From Polaribacter sejongensis (GTDB taxonomy: Bacteria > Bacteroidota > Bacteroidia > Flavobacteriales > Flavobacteriaceae), in the NCBI RefSeq assembly GCF_038024065.1, contig NZ_CP150667.1:3727501-3791500 (forward strand): a stretch of DNA of 64,000 bases. Direction: 5' to 3'. A model generated the notes under the pieces. That model was not told the DNA's origin. It made no database searches and saw only the letters and a program-made list of their open reading frames with translations. This document shows, piece by piece, positions 49,394 to 58,308 of the stretch (the stretch's first letter is position 1; the number at the start of each line of letters is the position of its first letter). A program made the translations under genes and the position numbers.

Positions 49394-49669
49394 ATGAGTA
49401 CAAAAGAAAAAATACAAGAAGAGGTAGATGTCTTAGAACAAGAGGTTTTTCAGCATGAGATAGTATTGCATAATGATGATGTAAATACTTTTGATCATGT
49501 TATAGAATCTTTAGTTACTGTTTGTGAACATTCATTTGAGCAAGCAGAGCAGTGTGCTACTTTAGTGCATTATAAAGGAAAATGTACCGTTAAATCTGGA
49601 GAACTTAAAGATTTAGAACCAAGATGCTCTAAATTATTACAATTAGGTTTATCGGCAGAATTAGTATAA
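49394..49669 (+). CDS. clpS: ClpS adaptor protein
   Basis: A 91-residue adaptor that hands N-degron substrates to ClpAP (in this phylum to ClpC or ClpA). The core is VLHNDDVNTFDHVIESLVTVCEHSFEQAEQCATLVHYKGKCTVKSGELKDLEPRCSKLLQLGLSAEL, with the NDD-xNTF substrate-binding start. The length and motif match ClpS well. It lies 9 bases downstream of prmA. Confidence 0.96.
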   Translation: MSTKEKIQEEVDVLEQEVFQHEIVLHNDDVNTFDHVIESLVTVCEHSFEQAEQCATLVHYKGKCTVKSGELKDLEPRCSKLLQLGLSAELV

Positions 49670-49686
49670 TTGAAAATAAGTAGTTT

Positions 49687-49959
49687 ATGGAAAATGTTTT
49701 TAAATATTACGAGTTCTCACCATTCTTTTTAGATACATCTGATACTTTTTCTGGGAATGAAATTTGTTATTCAGAATTAAATGAAACTCATTTTTTAATT
49801 TTTGAAAAGAATAATGATACATATAATTTATATGTATCTAGATATCTACAAAAAAATGATATTGGAGTAAATGCCCCAGAAATATTAGAATTATTAGTAG
49901 AAAACTACGATAAGAGCATCCCTGCTCACCGAATAATGATTAAGCAATACCTTCACTAA
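49687..49959 (+). CDS. Unknown small protein downstream of clpS
   Basis: A 90-residue soluble protein with alternating acidic and hydrophobic positions. It lies 17 bases after clpS on the same strand, and its start has no overlap, so it is likely the third gene of the prmA-clpS operon. No domain is recognised. Confidence 0.6.
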   Translation: MENVFKYYEFSPFFLDTSDTFSGNEICYSELNETHFLIFEKNNDTYNLYVSRYLQKNDIGVNAPEILELLVENYDKSIPAHRIMIKQYLH

Positions 49960-50060
49960 AGTACCTTTCACCGAATAACTTTTTAGAAATACCTATTTTA
50001 TTTTTTATTTGTAGTGACTTTTATAAACAATATGAGTCTTATAGATAAGAAGCAATATAT

Positions 50061-50258
50061 ATGGTTAAAAAATTTACTTTCTTATTAGTGATAATTTTTA
50101 TGGTTCCTGCGTTAGGATATAGTCAAGCTGTTCCTATGCCTGCAGGTCCGCCACCTCCTCCGGGATTGCCTATAGATAATTTAATAGGTGTTTTGTTTTT
50201 AATAAGTTTAGGATTGATATACGGGTCTAGAAAGATCCTTAAAGATAGTAGTAGTTAG
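50061..50258 (+). CDS. Small exported protein with a PID-CTERM-like sorting tail
   Basis: A 65-residue product: a signal peptide (ends LGYSQ), a short proline-rich stretch (PPPPPGLPID) and a hydrophobic helix followed by basic residues (LIGVLFLISLGLIYGSRKIL). The order Pro-Ile-Asp, membrane helix, basic end is that of PID-CTERM sorting signals in Bacteroidota. So little lies between the two ends that a processed product may be just a few residues. It is followed by a hairpin terminator at 50284. Confidence 0.7.
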   Translation: MVKKFTFLLVIIFMVPALGYSQAVPMPAGPPPPPGLPIDNLIGVLFLISLGLIYGSRKILKDSSS

Positions 50259-50283
50259 TTTTTATACTAAGTTTGGTTAGACG

Positions 50284-50315
50284 AAAAGGCCTTGGACATT
50301 TGTTCAAGGTCTTTT
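50284..50315. terminator. Terminator
   Basis: AAAAGGCCTTGGAC / GTTCAAGGTCTTTT stem (with two mismatches), followed by a T-rich run. It ends the PID-CTERM-like gene. Confidence 0.75.
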
Positions 50316-50517
50316 CTATTTATATCGTTTTAAGATTATTATTTAAATTAAGTCTAAATAAGAATAATAAAGTATATTTGCAGAAAATAACTAGAGCTAA
50401 ATAATGATGCTTTTATAATTTACTCTTTTATTTTGGGATAGTAATAATGGTTAGATATGTATAATAATGTAAATAGGTGCTAAAAGTAGATGAATAATAT
50501 TTTTAAAAAATTAAGAA

Positions 50518-51096
50518 TTAACGCATAATTTTAAATAGAAGAAATAAGAAGAAATCATCACCCTTAAATGCTTTACGTATTTTCTTAAAAGCCGTGTACA
50601 TATGTGCTTCTACTGTTTTTATTGAAATGCCTAATAGATCTGCTATCTCTTTGTATTTAAGTCCATCAAATTTATTAAGTTTTAATATTTCTTTGCTCTT
50701 TTCTGGTAAAGATTCAATTATGATTTTTAATTTTAAAATGCGTTGCTCTATTATTTCATCATCATCATTAATTCTATCTCTTAAAGCACGTTCTTTAATT
50801 TCATCAAAAAAACTTTCTTTATGTTTCTTTTTTCTATAAGTGTCTATATAGCTGTTATGGGTAATTCTGTATAAATAACTTTTAATAGGTTTTGTTGTGT
50901 TAATGTTTTTTCTATGAGTCCAAAGAGTTATAAAAGTTTGTTGCACAATGTCTTCTGCCTCATGCAGATTACTTGTGTAGGACAATGCATAGTCAACAAG
51001 TTTTTTATAATAACGATCAAATAATGTTTTAAATGCTTTTTCATCACCTACCTTAATATTAGTAGCCAGTGTAAGATCGTCTAAATATAAATTCAA
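50518..51096 (-). CDS. ECF RNA polymerase sigma factor (FecI-like, Bacteroidota type)
   Basis: A 192-residue sigma-70 factor. Region 2 has AFKTLFDRYYKKLVDYALSYTSNLHEAEDIVQQTFITLW and IKSYLYRITHNSYIDTYRKK; region 4 has LPEKSKEILKLNKFDGLKYKEIADLLGISIKTVEAHMYTAFKKIRK. It is divergent from the FecR-like anti-sigma gene. In this group the FecR protein holds the sigma until a TonB receptor signals. Its predicted target is the 51.2-61.1 kb operon. Confidence 0.93.
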   Translation of the reverse strand: MNLYLDDLTLATNIKVGDEKAFKTLFDRYYKKLVDYALSYTSNLHEAEDIVQQTFITLWTHRKNINTTKPIKSYLYRITHNSYIDTYRKKKHKESFFDEIKERALRDRINDDDEIIEQRILKLKIIIESLPEKSKEILKLNKFDGLKYKEIADLLGISIKTVEAHMYTAFKKIRKAFKGDDFFLFLLFKIMR

Positions 51097-51205
51097 ATTG
51101 TTTTGTTTGTTATTATTAAAAAAACAAACATAATTAAAATTTAACTAAGGGTATAGTGTTAAATCAACGTATTGTTAATATAAATTTAATAAAACAGCCT
51201 TTCTG

Positions 51206-52384
51206 TTGAAGAAAATAATAATAAAATACATCGCCAATACAATTACAGACCAAGAGTTAGAAACTCTTAGGTTGTGGCTGAAAAAGGAAAATAATCAAGA
51301 AACATTTGATGAATACATAAAAGCTTCTTATGATATAGATACTGTAATGAATAAACCAGATTTAGATACTGCTTATAAAAAAATAAGGCATTCTATTGAT
51401 ACTGAAAAGAAATCGAAATTTAGAATTCTCCCCGTTTGGTCTCGATATGCAGCAGCGGCAGTTATTGTATTTATGTTTTCATATGTATATGTTTTTTATA
51501 ATAAAGAGCAACCTGTAGAGGTTTTAAACTCTTTTGTAACTGTTGTAGAGTCTGGTGTAGATAAAGCAACTTTAACATTAGATGATGGATCTAATATTAT
51601 TTTAGAAGCAGGTACAGTTTATAATAATAAGACGGTAGCAAGTAATGGAGAAGAGATTATTTATAAAAAAGAGCAAGAAACAATAATTAATCTTGAAGAT
51701 AAAGTGGAAGCAAATAAGACAGAGTCTAAAATAGCTTATAATTATTTAACGACTCCAAGAGGAGGAGAGTTTCAAATTACGTTGGCAGATGGAACGCAAG
51801 TTTGGTTAAATTCTGAAACCAAATTAAAATATCCAACAGTATTTAAAAAAGGAGAATCTAGGCAAATAGAATTGGTGTATGGTGAAGCTTATTTTGATGT
51901 TTCATCAAGTAAAAACCACCACGGAGCAACTTTTAAAGTTATTTCTAATTTACAAGAAGTAGAAGTGTTTGGAACAGAATTTAATATAAAGGCTTATAAA
52001 GATGAAGCAAGTGTATATACCACATTAGCTGAAGGTAAAGTAGCAGTTAGTAATTTTGCTTTTAAAGAGAATTTAAAAGTAGGGCAACAATCTGTTATTG
52101 ATAAATCAACAGGGAAAATTAATGTAAAAACAGTGAATATTTATAATGAAACAGCATGGAGGTTAGGCGCCTTTTCTTTTAAAAATAAAACTTTAAAAGA
52201 AATCATGAAAGTCTTATCTAGGTGGTATGATATTGATATTGTTTTTGAAAATAAGGAATTAGAAACCATTAAGTTTAATGGTGTTTTAAATAAAAAAATG
52301 ACTCTTGAAGAAACTTTAAATTCTATTAAAAGGAGTTCTAATTTAAATTATCTCGTAAACGATACCAAAATAATATTAAAATAA
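51206..52384 (+). CDS. FecR-family anti-sigma factor (DUF4974)
   Basis: A 392-residue protein starting at a TTG (no ATG in frame before it), with one transmembrane helix near residue 76 to 97 (YAAAAVIVFMFSYVYVFY). The N-terminal helical cytoplasmic part would bind the sigma factor. The periplasmic part shows the FecR signature YNYLTTPRGGEFQITLADGTQVWLNSETKLKYP, VFGTEFNIKAY and a C-terminal DUF4974 domain (ETIKFNGVLNKKMTLEETLNSI). It is divergent from the sigma gene and upstream of the STN-type TonB receptor, as expected for a FecIRA-type signalling set. Confidence 0.93.
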   Translation: MKKIIIKYIANTITDQELETLRLWLKKENNQETFDEYIKASYDIDTVMNKPDLDTAYKKIRHSIDTEKKSKFRILPVWSRYAAAAVIVFMFSYVYVFYNKEQPVEVLNSFVTVVESGVDKATLTLDDGSNIILEAGTVYNNKTVASNGEEIIYKKEQETIINLEDKVEANKTESKIAYNYLTTPRGGEFQITLADGTQVWLNSETKLKYPTVFKKGESRQIELVYGEAYFDVSSSKNHHGATFKVISNLQEVEVFGTEFNIKAYKDEASVYTTLAEGKVAVSNFAFKENLKVGQQSVIDKSTGKINVKTVNIYNETAWRLGAFSFKNKTLKEIMKVLSRWYDIDIVFENKELETIKFNGVLNKKMTLEETLNSIKRSSNLNYLVNDTKIILK

Positions 52385-52389
52385 AGAAA

Positions 52390-52432
52390 AGGGATAAAGT
52401 CAATACCGCTCAAAGTACATCGCTTTATCCCT
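52390..52432 (+). promoter_or_regulatory. Hairpin between the anti-sigma and the TonB receptor
   Basis: AGGGATAAAG at 52390-52399 and its complement CTTTATCCCT at 52423-52432 form a 10-bp stem with a 23-base loop. It lies right after the FecR stop and before the receptor. It could attenuate readthrough, giving less receptor than anti-sigma, or lower the ratio when the sigma is silent. There is no T-run, so it is not a canonical terminator. Confidence 0.55.
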
Positions 52433-52475
52433 AAAGAAATATTAATTAAATGCATAACTAATACTTTACAAATTT

Positions 52476-55418
52476 ATGAAAATTAATTTTACTCAAGAGT
52501 GGCTCAAAAAGCTAACTCAAAATTTTATTATGAGGACAGCATTTTTATTATTTTGTTCTACAGTATTTAGTTTTACTCCAATTGATGTCGTCTCCCAAAA
52601 TGCGGAAATTAAAATAATTCAGGACAAAACCGTAACTGTAGATCAAATATTTGACATTATTCAAGCACAAACAGATTACACTTTTATTTATCGTTCAGAT
52701 ATGTTTAAAGATGTTTCTCCAATGCATTTAAAAGAAGGTATAATAAAAGCAAAAACCTTATTGATAAAAGCATTACCTAAAAGATTTTATAACATAGAAT
52801 TGCTCAAAAACAATACCATTGTTATCGGGAAAAGAGATTTTTCTAAAAAAATAGAGGTTAGAGGTAAAATTGTAGATATTAATAACCAACCTCTTTCTGA
52901 TGTTAATGTAATTGTTAGAGACTTAAATTTAGGAACTTTTACAAATAAAAACGGTACGTTTTTGATGACTTTACCTCATCAAAATTTTAAATTAAATGTA
53001 AGCCTTTTAGGGTATAAAACAGAAGAGGTTGATTTGTCCTCAGAATCAGATTTGTCTACTATTAGAATTACGCTTAAAGAAGATTTATTAGGTTTAGATG
53101 AAATTGTTGTTACTGCAAAAAAAACGGTAAGTAGAGAAGGTACGTCTACTTATAAAATAGGTAGTCAGGCAATGAAACAAGTTCAGGCAATGAACTTAGG
53201 CGATGTGTTAAGTTTAATTCCTGGTAATAAAATGGAGCAAACAAACTTAACGGCTACTAAACAAGCTAATTTACGAAGTGCAGTAAGTTCTGATGTAAAT
53301 TCTTTTGGTACCGCTATTATTTTAGATGGTGCAGCAATTAGTACAGATGCAAATATGCAAACCAAAAACTCATCTACTTTAGATGGAGGGAAATCTGTAG
53401 TTGGTGGCGGTGTAGATTTAAGAAGTATAACCTTAGCAAATGTAGAATCTGTAGAGATTATAACAGGTATTGCATCTCCAAAATATGGTAATTTATCTTC
53501 TGGTGGAATTCTAGTAAAAAGTAAAGTAGGTAAATCTCCTTATATTGTTTCTGCCAATGTCTCATCTACAAATTATCAGGGATCTGTTGCAAAAGGATAT
53601 GAATTAAATAAATTAGGCGTTTTAAATACAGATTTATCTTACGCGTATTCTTCTGGAGCACCAACAGAACGTAAATTATTTTATCAAAGTTTTAATTTAG
53701 GGTTACGTTGGAAATTACCAGTATTTAAAGATGTTAAATGGAATCATTTTACCTCTCTACGAATAGGGCATTCCGATGATGGAAACAACCATGAACCAGA
53801 AGAGGTTTTTAAAAATGAAGCGGATGTAAAAAGTACTTCTTATCAGGCAACGCTTTCAGGTGATTTTCATTCATCCCTTTTAGGGAAAATAAGTTATAAT
53901 TTTAGTGGTAGTGTTGTTAATCAACATTCTTTTTATGATACTTATGTAATTAACGGACCTTTCCCAATTATAGAATCTATAGAAAGCGGAACTTATGCTA
54001 CTACATATTCTCCGAATGCATTTAATCAAACTAGAGATATTAAAGGAAAGCCCATTAATTTAAATGGAAGAATTGAGGCTTCTCAAAATGCAAGTTTTAA
54101 GAGTTTAGACTTTAATTTTGAAACGGGTTTGCAGTATTCTTTTGATGATAATACAGGTAGTGGTAGAGTTGCAACTGGTAATATTGTTCATACACAAGAT
54201 ATTGCTGGGAGTAGATCTGCAACTTTTGAGAAAATTCCGGCTTCTAAAACTTTTTCGGCATATCATCAAACAATTATAAAACGATCTGGAGAGGCGTCTA
54301 ATCAACAATTAAATTTAGGGCTTAGATATGATAACATGTTAGAACGTTATAACTTGCTATCTCCTCGTATGTCTTTTTCATCAAAACATAATAATTTTAC
54401 GGCAAGAGGAGCTTGGGGAGTTTCGTATAAAGCTCCAGCAATGGTACAATTATATCCAGGAAGATCTTATATAGATTATATCAATTTTCAATATTATGCA
54501 GAGAATCCAGACGAGCGTTTAGCAATTGTAACAACCTATGTTTATCAGCCTACAAACGAGCATTTAAAACCTAATTATTCCGATTTAAAGGAAGTTGGTT
54601 TTGATTGGTCTCCTTCTTTTATGAATTTTAATTTCACCTATTTTAAAAAAGACATGCGTAGAGGTATTACAACAACAGACGAGTTGTTATTATTGCCGAA
54701 AGCTGTTTATGAAGTAGTAGATGCGCCGATAGGTGTGCAGCCAACGGTAGCGCCAACAGGAGAGGTAAACAATATACCAAGAACAGTAAGTGTAATGAAC
54801 AACAATTATTACGTTGCTACCAATGGAGTAGAAGCCACAATAAGTCCAAAGAAAATAAAGGCAACCAATACGCAGTTTAATTTTAGGTATAGTTATTTAG
54901 AAAGTGTGGTAACAAATACAGGTTTTGATATTGATAAGTCTAGTTATGTTGTTGGCGACAATTCAGTAAGATATGGTGTTTATGAAAATAGTTTAACAAA
55001 GGCAATTAGAAGTTTTGGTACTTTAACTTTAATTCAACATATACCTTCTTTGCGTTTTGTGTTAACACTTTCGGCGGAATTAAACTTTAAGGAAAGTAGC
55101 CAGTTTATTGGTGCAAGTTTATATCCGTTTGCATATTATGATATAGATGGTACTTATATAGAAATTCCGGAAGAAAATAGAATGAACCCAGAATTTGATG
55201 ATTTAAAAAGAGATGAAAACTCTTTTACCACCACAGCAACTCCATTTTACAGTAATTTTAATTTACAAATACGTAAAGAAACTAAACAAGGGCATTCTTT
55301 TAGTTTTTACGCTAATAACGCACCATGGAACAACCCAACTTATGAGTTTTTAGGAAGTAGAAGAACATTGAATAATAAAATATCAGTAGGTTTTAATTTA
55401 ACCTTATTAATTAAATAA
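52476..55418 (+). CDS. TonB-dependent outer membrane receptor with STN signalling domain
   Basis: A 980-residue receptor. After a long N-region signal peptide (ends near VVSQ) come an STN domain (about residues 43-127: AEIKIIQDKTVTVDQIFDIIQAQTDYTFIY), a CarboxypepD_reg domain (VRGKIVDINNQPLSDVNVIVRD) and the TonB plug (TYKIGSQAMKQVQAMNLGDVLSLIPG). The barrel ends in a Leu-Leu-Ile-Lys. The STN domain lets it talk to the FecR anti-sigma. It heads a five-gene operon with DUF4876, DUF6850 and two M16 proteins; the transported ligand is unknown. Confidence 0.93.
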   Translation: MKINFTQEWLKKLTQNFIMRTAFLLFCSTVFSFTPIDVVSQNAEIKIIQDKTVTVDQIFDIIQAQTDYTFIYRSDMFKDVSPMHLKEGIIKAKTLLIKALPKRFYNIELLKNNTIVIGKRDFSKKIEVRGKIVDINNQPLSDVNVIVRDLNLGTFTNKNGTFLMTLPHQNFKLNVSLLGYKTEEVDLSSESDLSTIRITLKEDLLGLDEIVVTAKKTVSREGTSTYKIGSQAMKQVQAMNLGDVLSLIPGNKMEQTNLTATKQANLRSAVSSDVNSFGTAIILDGAAISTDANMQTKNSSTLDGGKSVVGGGVDLRSITLANVESVEIITGIASPKYGNLSSGGILVKSKVGKSPYIVSANVSSTNYQGSVAKGYELNKLGVLNTDLSYAYSSGAPTERKLFYQSFNLGLRWKLPVFKDVKWNHFTSLRIGHSDDGNNHEPEEVFKNEADVKSTSYQATLSGDFHSSLLGKISYNFSGSVVNQHSFYDTYVINGPFPIIESIESGTYATTYSPNAFNQTRDIKGKPINLNGRIEASQNASFKSLDFNFETGLQYSFDDNTGSGRVATGNIVHTQDIAGSRSATFEKIPASKTFSAYHQTIIKRSGEASNQQLNLGLRYDNMLERYNLLSPRMSFSSKHNNFTARGAWGVSYKAPAMVQLYPGRSYIDYINFQYYAENPDERLAIVTTYVYQPTNEHLKPNYSDLKEVGFDWSPSFMNFNFTYFKKDMRRGITTTDELLLLPKAVYEVVDAPIGVQPTVAPTGEVNNIPRTVSVMNNNYYVATNGVEATISPKKIKATNTQFNFRYSYLESVVTNTGFDIDKSSYVVGDNSVRYGVYENSLTKAIRSFGTLTLIQHIPSLRFVLTLSAELNFKESSQFIGASLYPFAYYDIDGTYIEIPEENRMNPEFDDLKRDENSFTTTATPFYSNFNLQIRKETKQGHSFSFYANNAPWNNPTYEFLGSRRTLNNKISVGFNLTLLIK

Positions 55419-55439
55419 CAGTAAAACAACAACAACAAC

Positions 55440-56681
55440 ATGAAAAAAACAATTTTAAAACAAGTAGGTTTAACAAAGTTAATCGCATTATTTCTCTTAA
55501 TATCAGTAATAGTTAGCTGTGAAAGTGATGAGGATATTCCTAATTTAGGAAACTTAGAAGTTCAAGTAACATTAGCAAGTGGTCTTAATGATATTTCATT
55601 AGAAGATATAGATGTAACAATTACACAGACCATAGATAATTCTACTTTAACTATGAATACAGATGTAAACGGTTTGGCAACTTTTTCTGATATTTCTGCG
55701 GGTACTTATACCGTAGTAATAGCACATTCTACAGATGAATATACTTTAAGTGGTACTGCAAATAATATTGTAATTACAAAACAAGAAACTGTAGCAACAA
55801 CAGTAGAGGTAAATGCGGTGAACCAAGACGGAGGTTTAGTAATTAAAGAAGTATATACAGCTGGTTCTGGTTATATTACTTTATTTAAAGATTCATTTAT
55901 TGAAATTTTCAATAATTCAGCAGAAACTTTATATGCAGATGGTATGTACATCGCTAATCTTTTTGGCGGATCTGGTTCTACCGGTAGTATTGCAATTTAT
56001 TCTGTATTAACAGATGAAAGTTATGTGTATACAGATGTAATGAGCCAAATACCAGGAGCAGGAACAGATTACCCTGTAGCAGCTGGTAAAAGTATTGTAA
56101 TAGCTTTAAACGCTGTTAATTATAAAGAAGGAAGTACTGCGCCAGATGCACAGTTAGATAATACAGATGCAACATTAGAGCATTATTCTGTAGATTGGTT
56201 AGAAGCACAAGGTCGTGCAGGAAATCCTTATTTTGAGTTAGATAATCCTGCTGTACCAAACATGACTAACACATATATGTTTGAAGGTACTAACTTTTTT
56301 AGATTATCTACACCAGGAAGTATTGTTTTAGTAAGTAGTGAAGCAACTTTTGATGCTTCAGGAATTGTAGATTATACAGCACCAGGAGCTACAACTACTT
56401 CTAAATTAATGAAAATTTCTATTGAAAACGTAGTTGATGGAGTAGATATTTTAGATAATTCTGGAGCAGCAGATTATAAACGTATGCCTACTGTAATAGA
56501 TGGTGGTTTTACTTATTTAACTGCTGATGGAGCAATTTCATATACAGGTTTAAGTAATAGAAGAAAAATTGATGAAGTAGCTACTGCTCGTTTTGGTAGA
56601 ACTATTTTATTAGATACAAATAATTCAACGGTAGATTTTGAAGCAATTGCTTTCCCTGACAAATATGGTTACAACAACTAA
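55440..56681 (+). CDS. DUF4876 lipoprotein
   Basis: A 413-residue lipoprotein with lipobox VIVSC. An N-terminal Ig-like carboxypeptidase-regulatory-like domain (NLEVQVTLASGLNDISLEDIDVTITQTID) precedes a lamin-tail-like part (GLVIKEVYTAGSGY then FIEIFNNSAETLYADGMYIANL). DUF4876 proteins are typically next to TonB receptors in this phylum, with an assumed surface-binding role. It lies 21 bases downstream of the receptor. A SusD-like function for this TonB partner is inference. Confidence 0.88.
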   Translation: MKKTILKQVGLTKLIALFLLISVIVSCESDEDIPNLGNLEVQVTLASGLNDISLEDIDVTITQTIDNSTLTMNTDVNGLATFSDISAGTYTVVIAHSTDEYTLSGTANNIVITKQETVATTVEVNAVNQDGGLVIKEVYTAGSGYITLFKDSFIEIFNNSAETLYADGMYIANLFGGSGSTGSIAIYSVLTDESYVYTDVMSQIPGAGTDYPVAAGKSIVIALNAVNYKEGSTAPDAQLDNTDATLEHYSVDWLEAQGRAGNPYFELDNPAVPNMTNTYMFEGTNFFRLSTPGSIVLVSSEATFDASGIVDYTAPGATTTSKLMKISIENVVDGVDILDNSGAADYKRMPTVIDGGFTYLTADGAISYTGLSNRRKIDEVATARFGRTILLDTNNSTVDFEAIAFPDKYGYNN

Positions 56682-56709
56682 TAAAATAGACCATTTAGCA
56701 ATAAAGAGA

Positions 56710-58248
56710 ATGTTTTTAACATTCTCTTTATTATTAAGTGTGTTCAGTAGTTTTTCTCAAACAGCAATAACTATAGATAGTTTGTCTGTTATTGAGAGAG
56801 ATTTTCAATTTGAACAATTTAAAAATAGGTACTTTCAAATACCGTCATTAATCAATCAATCTAACCTTAAAAAGTTTTCTTATGGAGAAGGTAAGTATTT
56901 GTATGGTGAAGGGAAATTAAGGCATCCGCAGGAGTTTAAAAAACAAAACGGATTGTATTTAAAAACGGCCTCTTTAGCAGCTTTAGAAAATACCAATTGG
57001 ACTTTTTATGGTAGTTTAGAATATTTAAATACTAGAATTGAAGATGTAGAAAATAATTTAACATACGGAATTTCAGAGTATAATTCTCCATACTACTTTT
57101 TTCAGAAAACAACAGGTATATGGAATCATCAGAATTATAATTTTGAAATAAGTGCGGCTCATAAAGTAAATTCTAAACTGAGTTTAGGTGGTTATTTAAA
57201 TTATGACACCAATTTTTATTTTAGAAAAACAGACACTAGAAATGAGCTAACGGCTTTAAAAATTAATGGAAAGATTTCAGCAAGTTATCAGTTTAACGAA
57301 AAACATTTATTGAGTTTGGCCTTAAGCACAGAGTTTTTTAAAACAGATTCTGAACTAGGAAATAAGTTTCCAGAAAATAATACAGAGCTTACTGCAAATT
57401 ATTATTTAAACACCGGTTTAGGCTCGTATATAAAAAATATTGATAATGGATTTCAAACAAAAAGAATATTGCCTCAGTTGCAATTACATTGGCTTTTAAA
57501 ACAAAATAATTGGGATTTATCTGTAGAAAGTGCTACAAAGTACGGTACAGAAAGATGGATTGATAAAAACATTGTTAGAGTAGAAGAAAATGATGAGTTA
57601 ACGAAGTATAGTTTTTTAAATCAACAGTTTAATGTTGTTTATAATCAATATAAAAAAAATAGTTTATTATCTATTAATCTAAATGCCGAATATTTAAAAG
57701 GGAAAGGTAAAGTTTGGCAAGAGGTAGGTACTTATTATGCTAAAAATTTTAATGCTACCAACTATAATTTTAAAACAGAGGCTAACATTTTATTCTATAA
57801 AAAGTTCTTGAATAAAGTGAGCTTAGGAGTGAATTATTCTAATGTAGAGCAGTTAGATTTAAACTATGCATATCAATTCGATTATCAGTTTTTAGAACCT
57901 AAAGTAGCTTTTGGCTTACATAAAGATGTTTCTACTAAAACATCATTTTTTACAAATATTTCTGGTTTGTACCATCATGTTTTAGATATGCAACACAACC
58001 CTTATGCAGCCAACAATATTTATGTAGATTGGATTGGTAATAGTGTTGCAGATTATACCGGAACCAGTTCTTTTAATTTTAATACCAAATTAGGTTTTAA
58101 TATAAAACTTAAAAACGAAAATACCTTAGAATGTTCTCTTACTGGTGATTATTGGAAAGCGACAAGCTTATCTAACGAAACAATTAATTACGTTTCAAAA
58201 AGCGATGATTATCTAAGTTTAGTGGTTGGGCTTAAATTGTATTTTTAA
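56710..58248 (+). CDS. DUF6850-type outer membrane beta-barrel protein
   Basis: A 512-residue product from ATG 56710, where MFLTFSLLLSVFSSFSQ is a clean signal peptide. A longer frame from TTG 56638 would overlap the preceding gene by 44 bases and hide it. The mature part is made of alternating aromatic strands (YGSLEYLNTRIEDVE, FEISAAHKVNSKLSLGGYLNYDTNFYF), with a final aromatic KLYF: an outer-membrane barrel. DUF6850 proteins co-occur with the DUF4876/TonB set. The role is unknown. Confidence 0.82.
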   Translation: MFLTFSLLLSVFSSFSQTAITIDSLSVIERDFQFEQFKNRYFQIPSLINQSNLKKFSYGEGKYLYGEGKLRHPQEFKKQNGLYLKTASLAALENTNWTFYGSLEYLNTRIEDVENNLTYGISEYNSPYYFFQKTTGIWNHQNYNFEISAAHKVNSKLSLGGYLNYDTNFYFRKTDTRNELTALKINGKISASYQFNEKHLLSLALSTEFFKTDSELGNKFPENNTELTANYYLNTGLGSYIKNIDNGFQTKRILPQLQLHWLLKQNNWDLSVESATKYGTERWIDKNIVRVEENDELTKYSFLNQQFNVVYNQYKKNSLLSINLNAEYLKGKGKVWQEVGTYYAKNFNATNYNFKTEANILFYKKFLNKVSLGVNYSNVEQLDLNYAYQFDYQFLEPKVAFGLHKDVSTKTSFFTNISGLYHHVLDMQHNPYAANNIYVDWIGNSVADYTGTSSFNFNTKLGFNIKLKNENTLECSLTGDYWKATSLSNETINYVSKSDDYLSLVVGLKLYF

Positions 58249-58308
58249 TGGATACGCAAGCTTTTTGCTGTAAAGAGTTCTTGTTATTATAAAATTTAAA
58301 TTAAAAAA

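Noticed and set aside
50373..50380. TATATTTG box facing right in the 50259-50517 spacer
   Set aside because: No gene or terminator follows; it points into the antisense of the sigma gene, so I could not support a transcript.
56638..56709. Longer start for the DUF6850 protein from TTG 56638
   Set aside because: It overlaps the DUF4876 gene and moves the signal peptide to an internal position; ATG 56710 gives a clean signal peptide.
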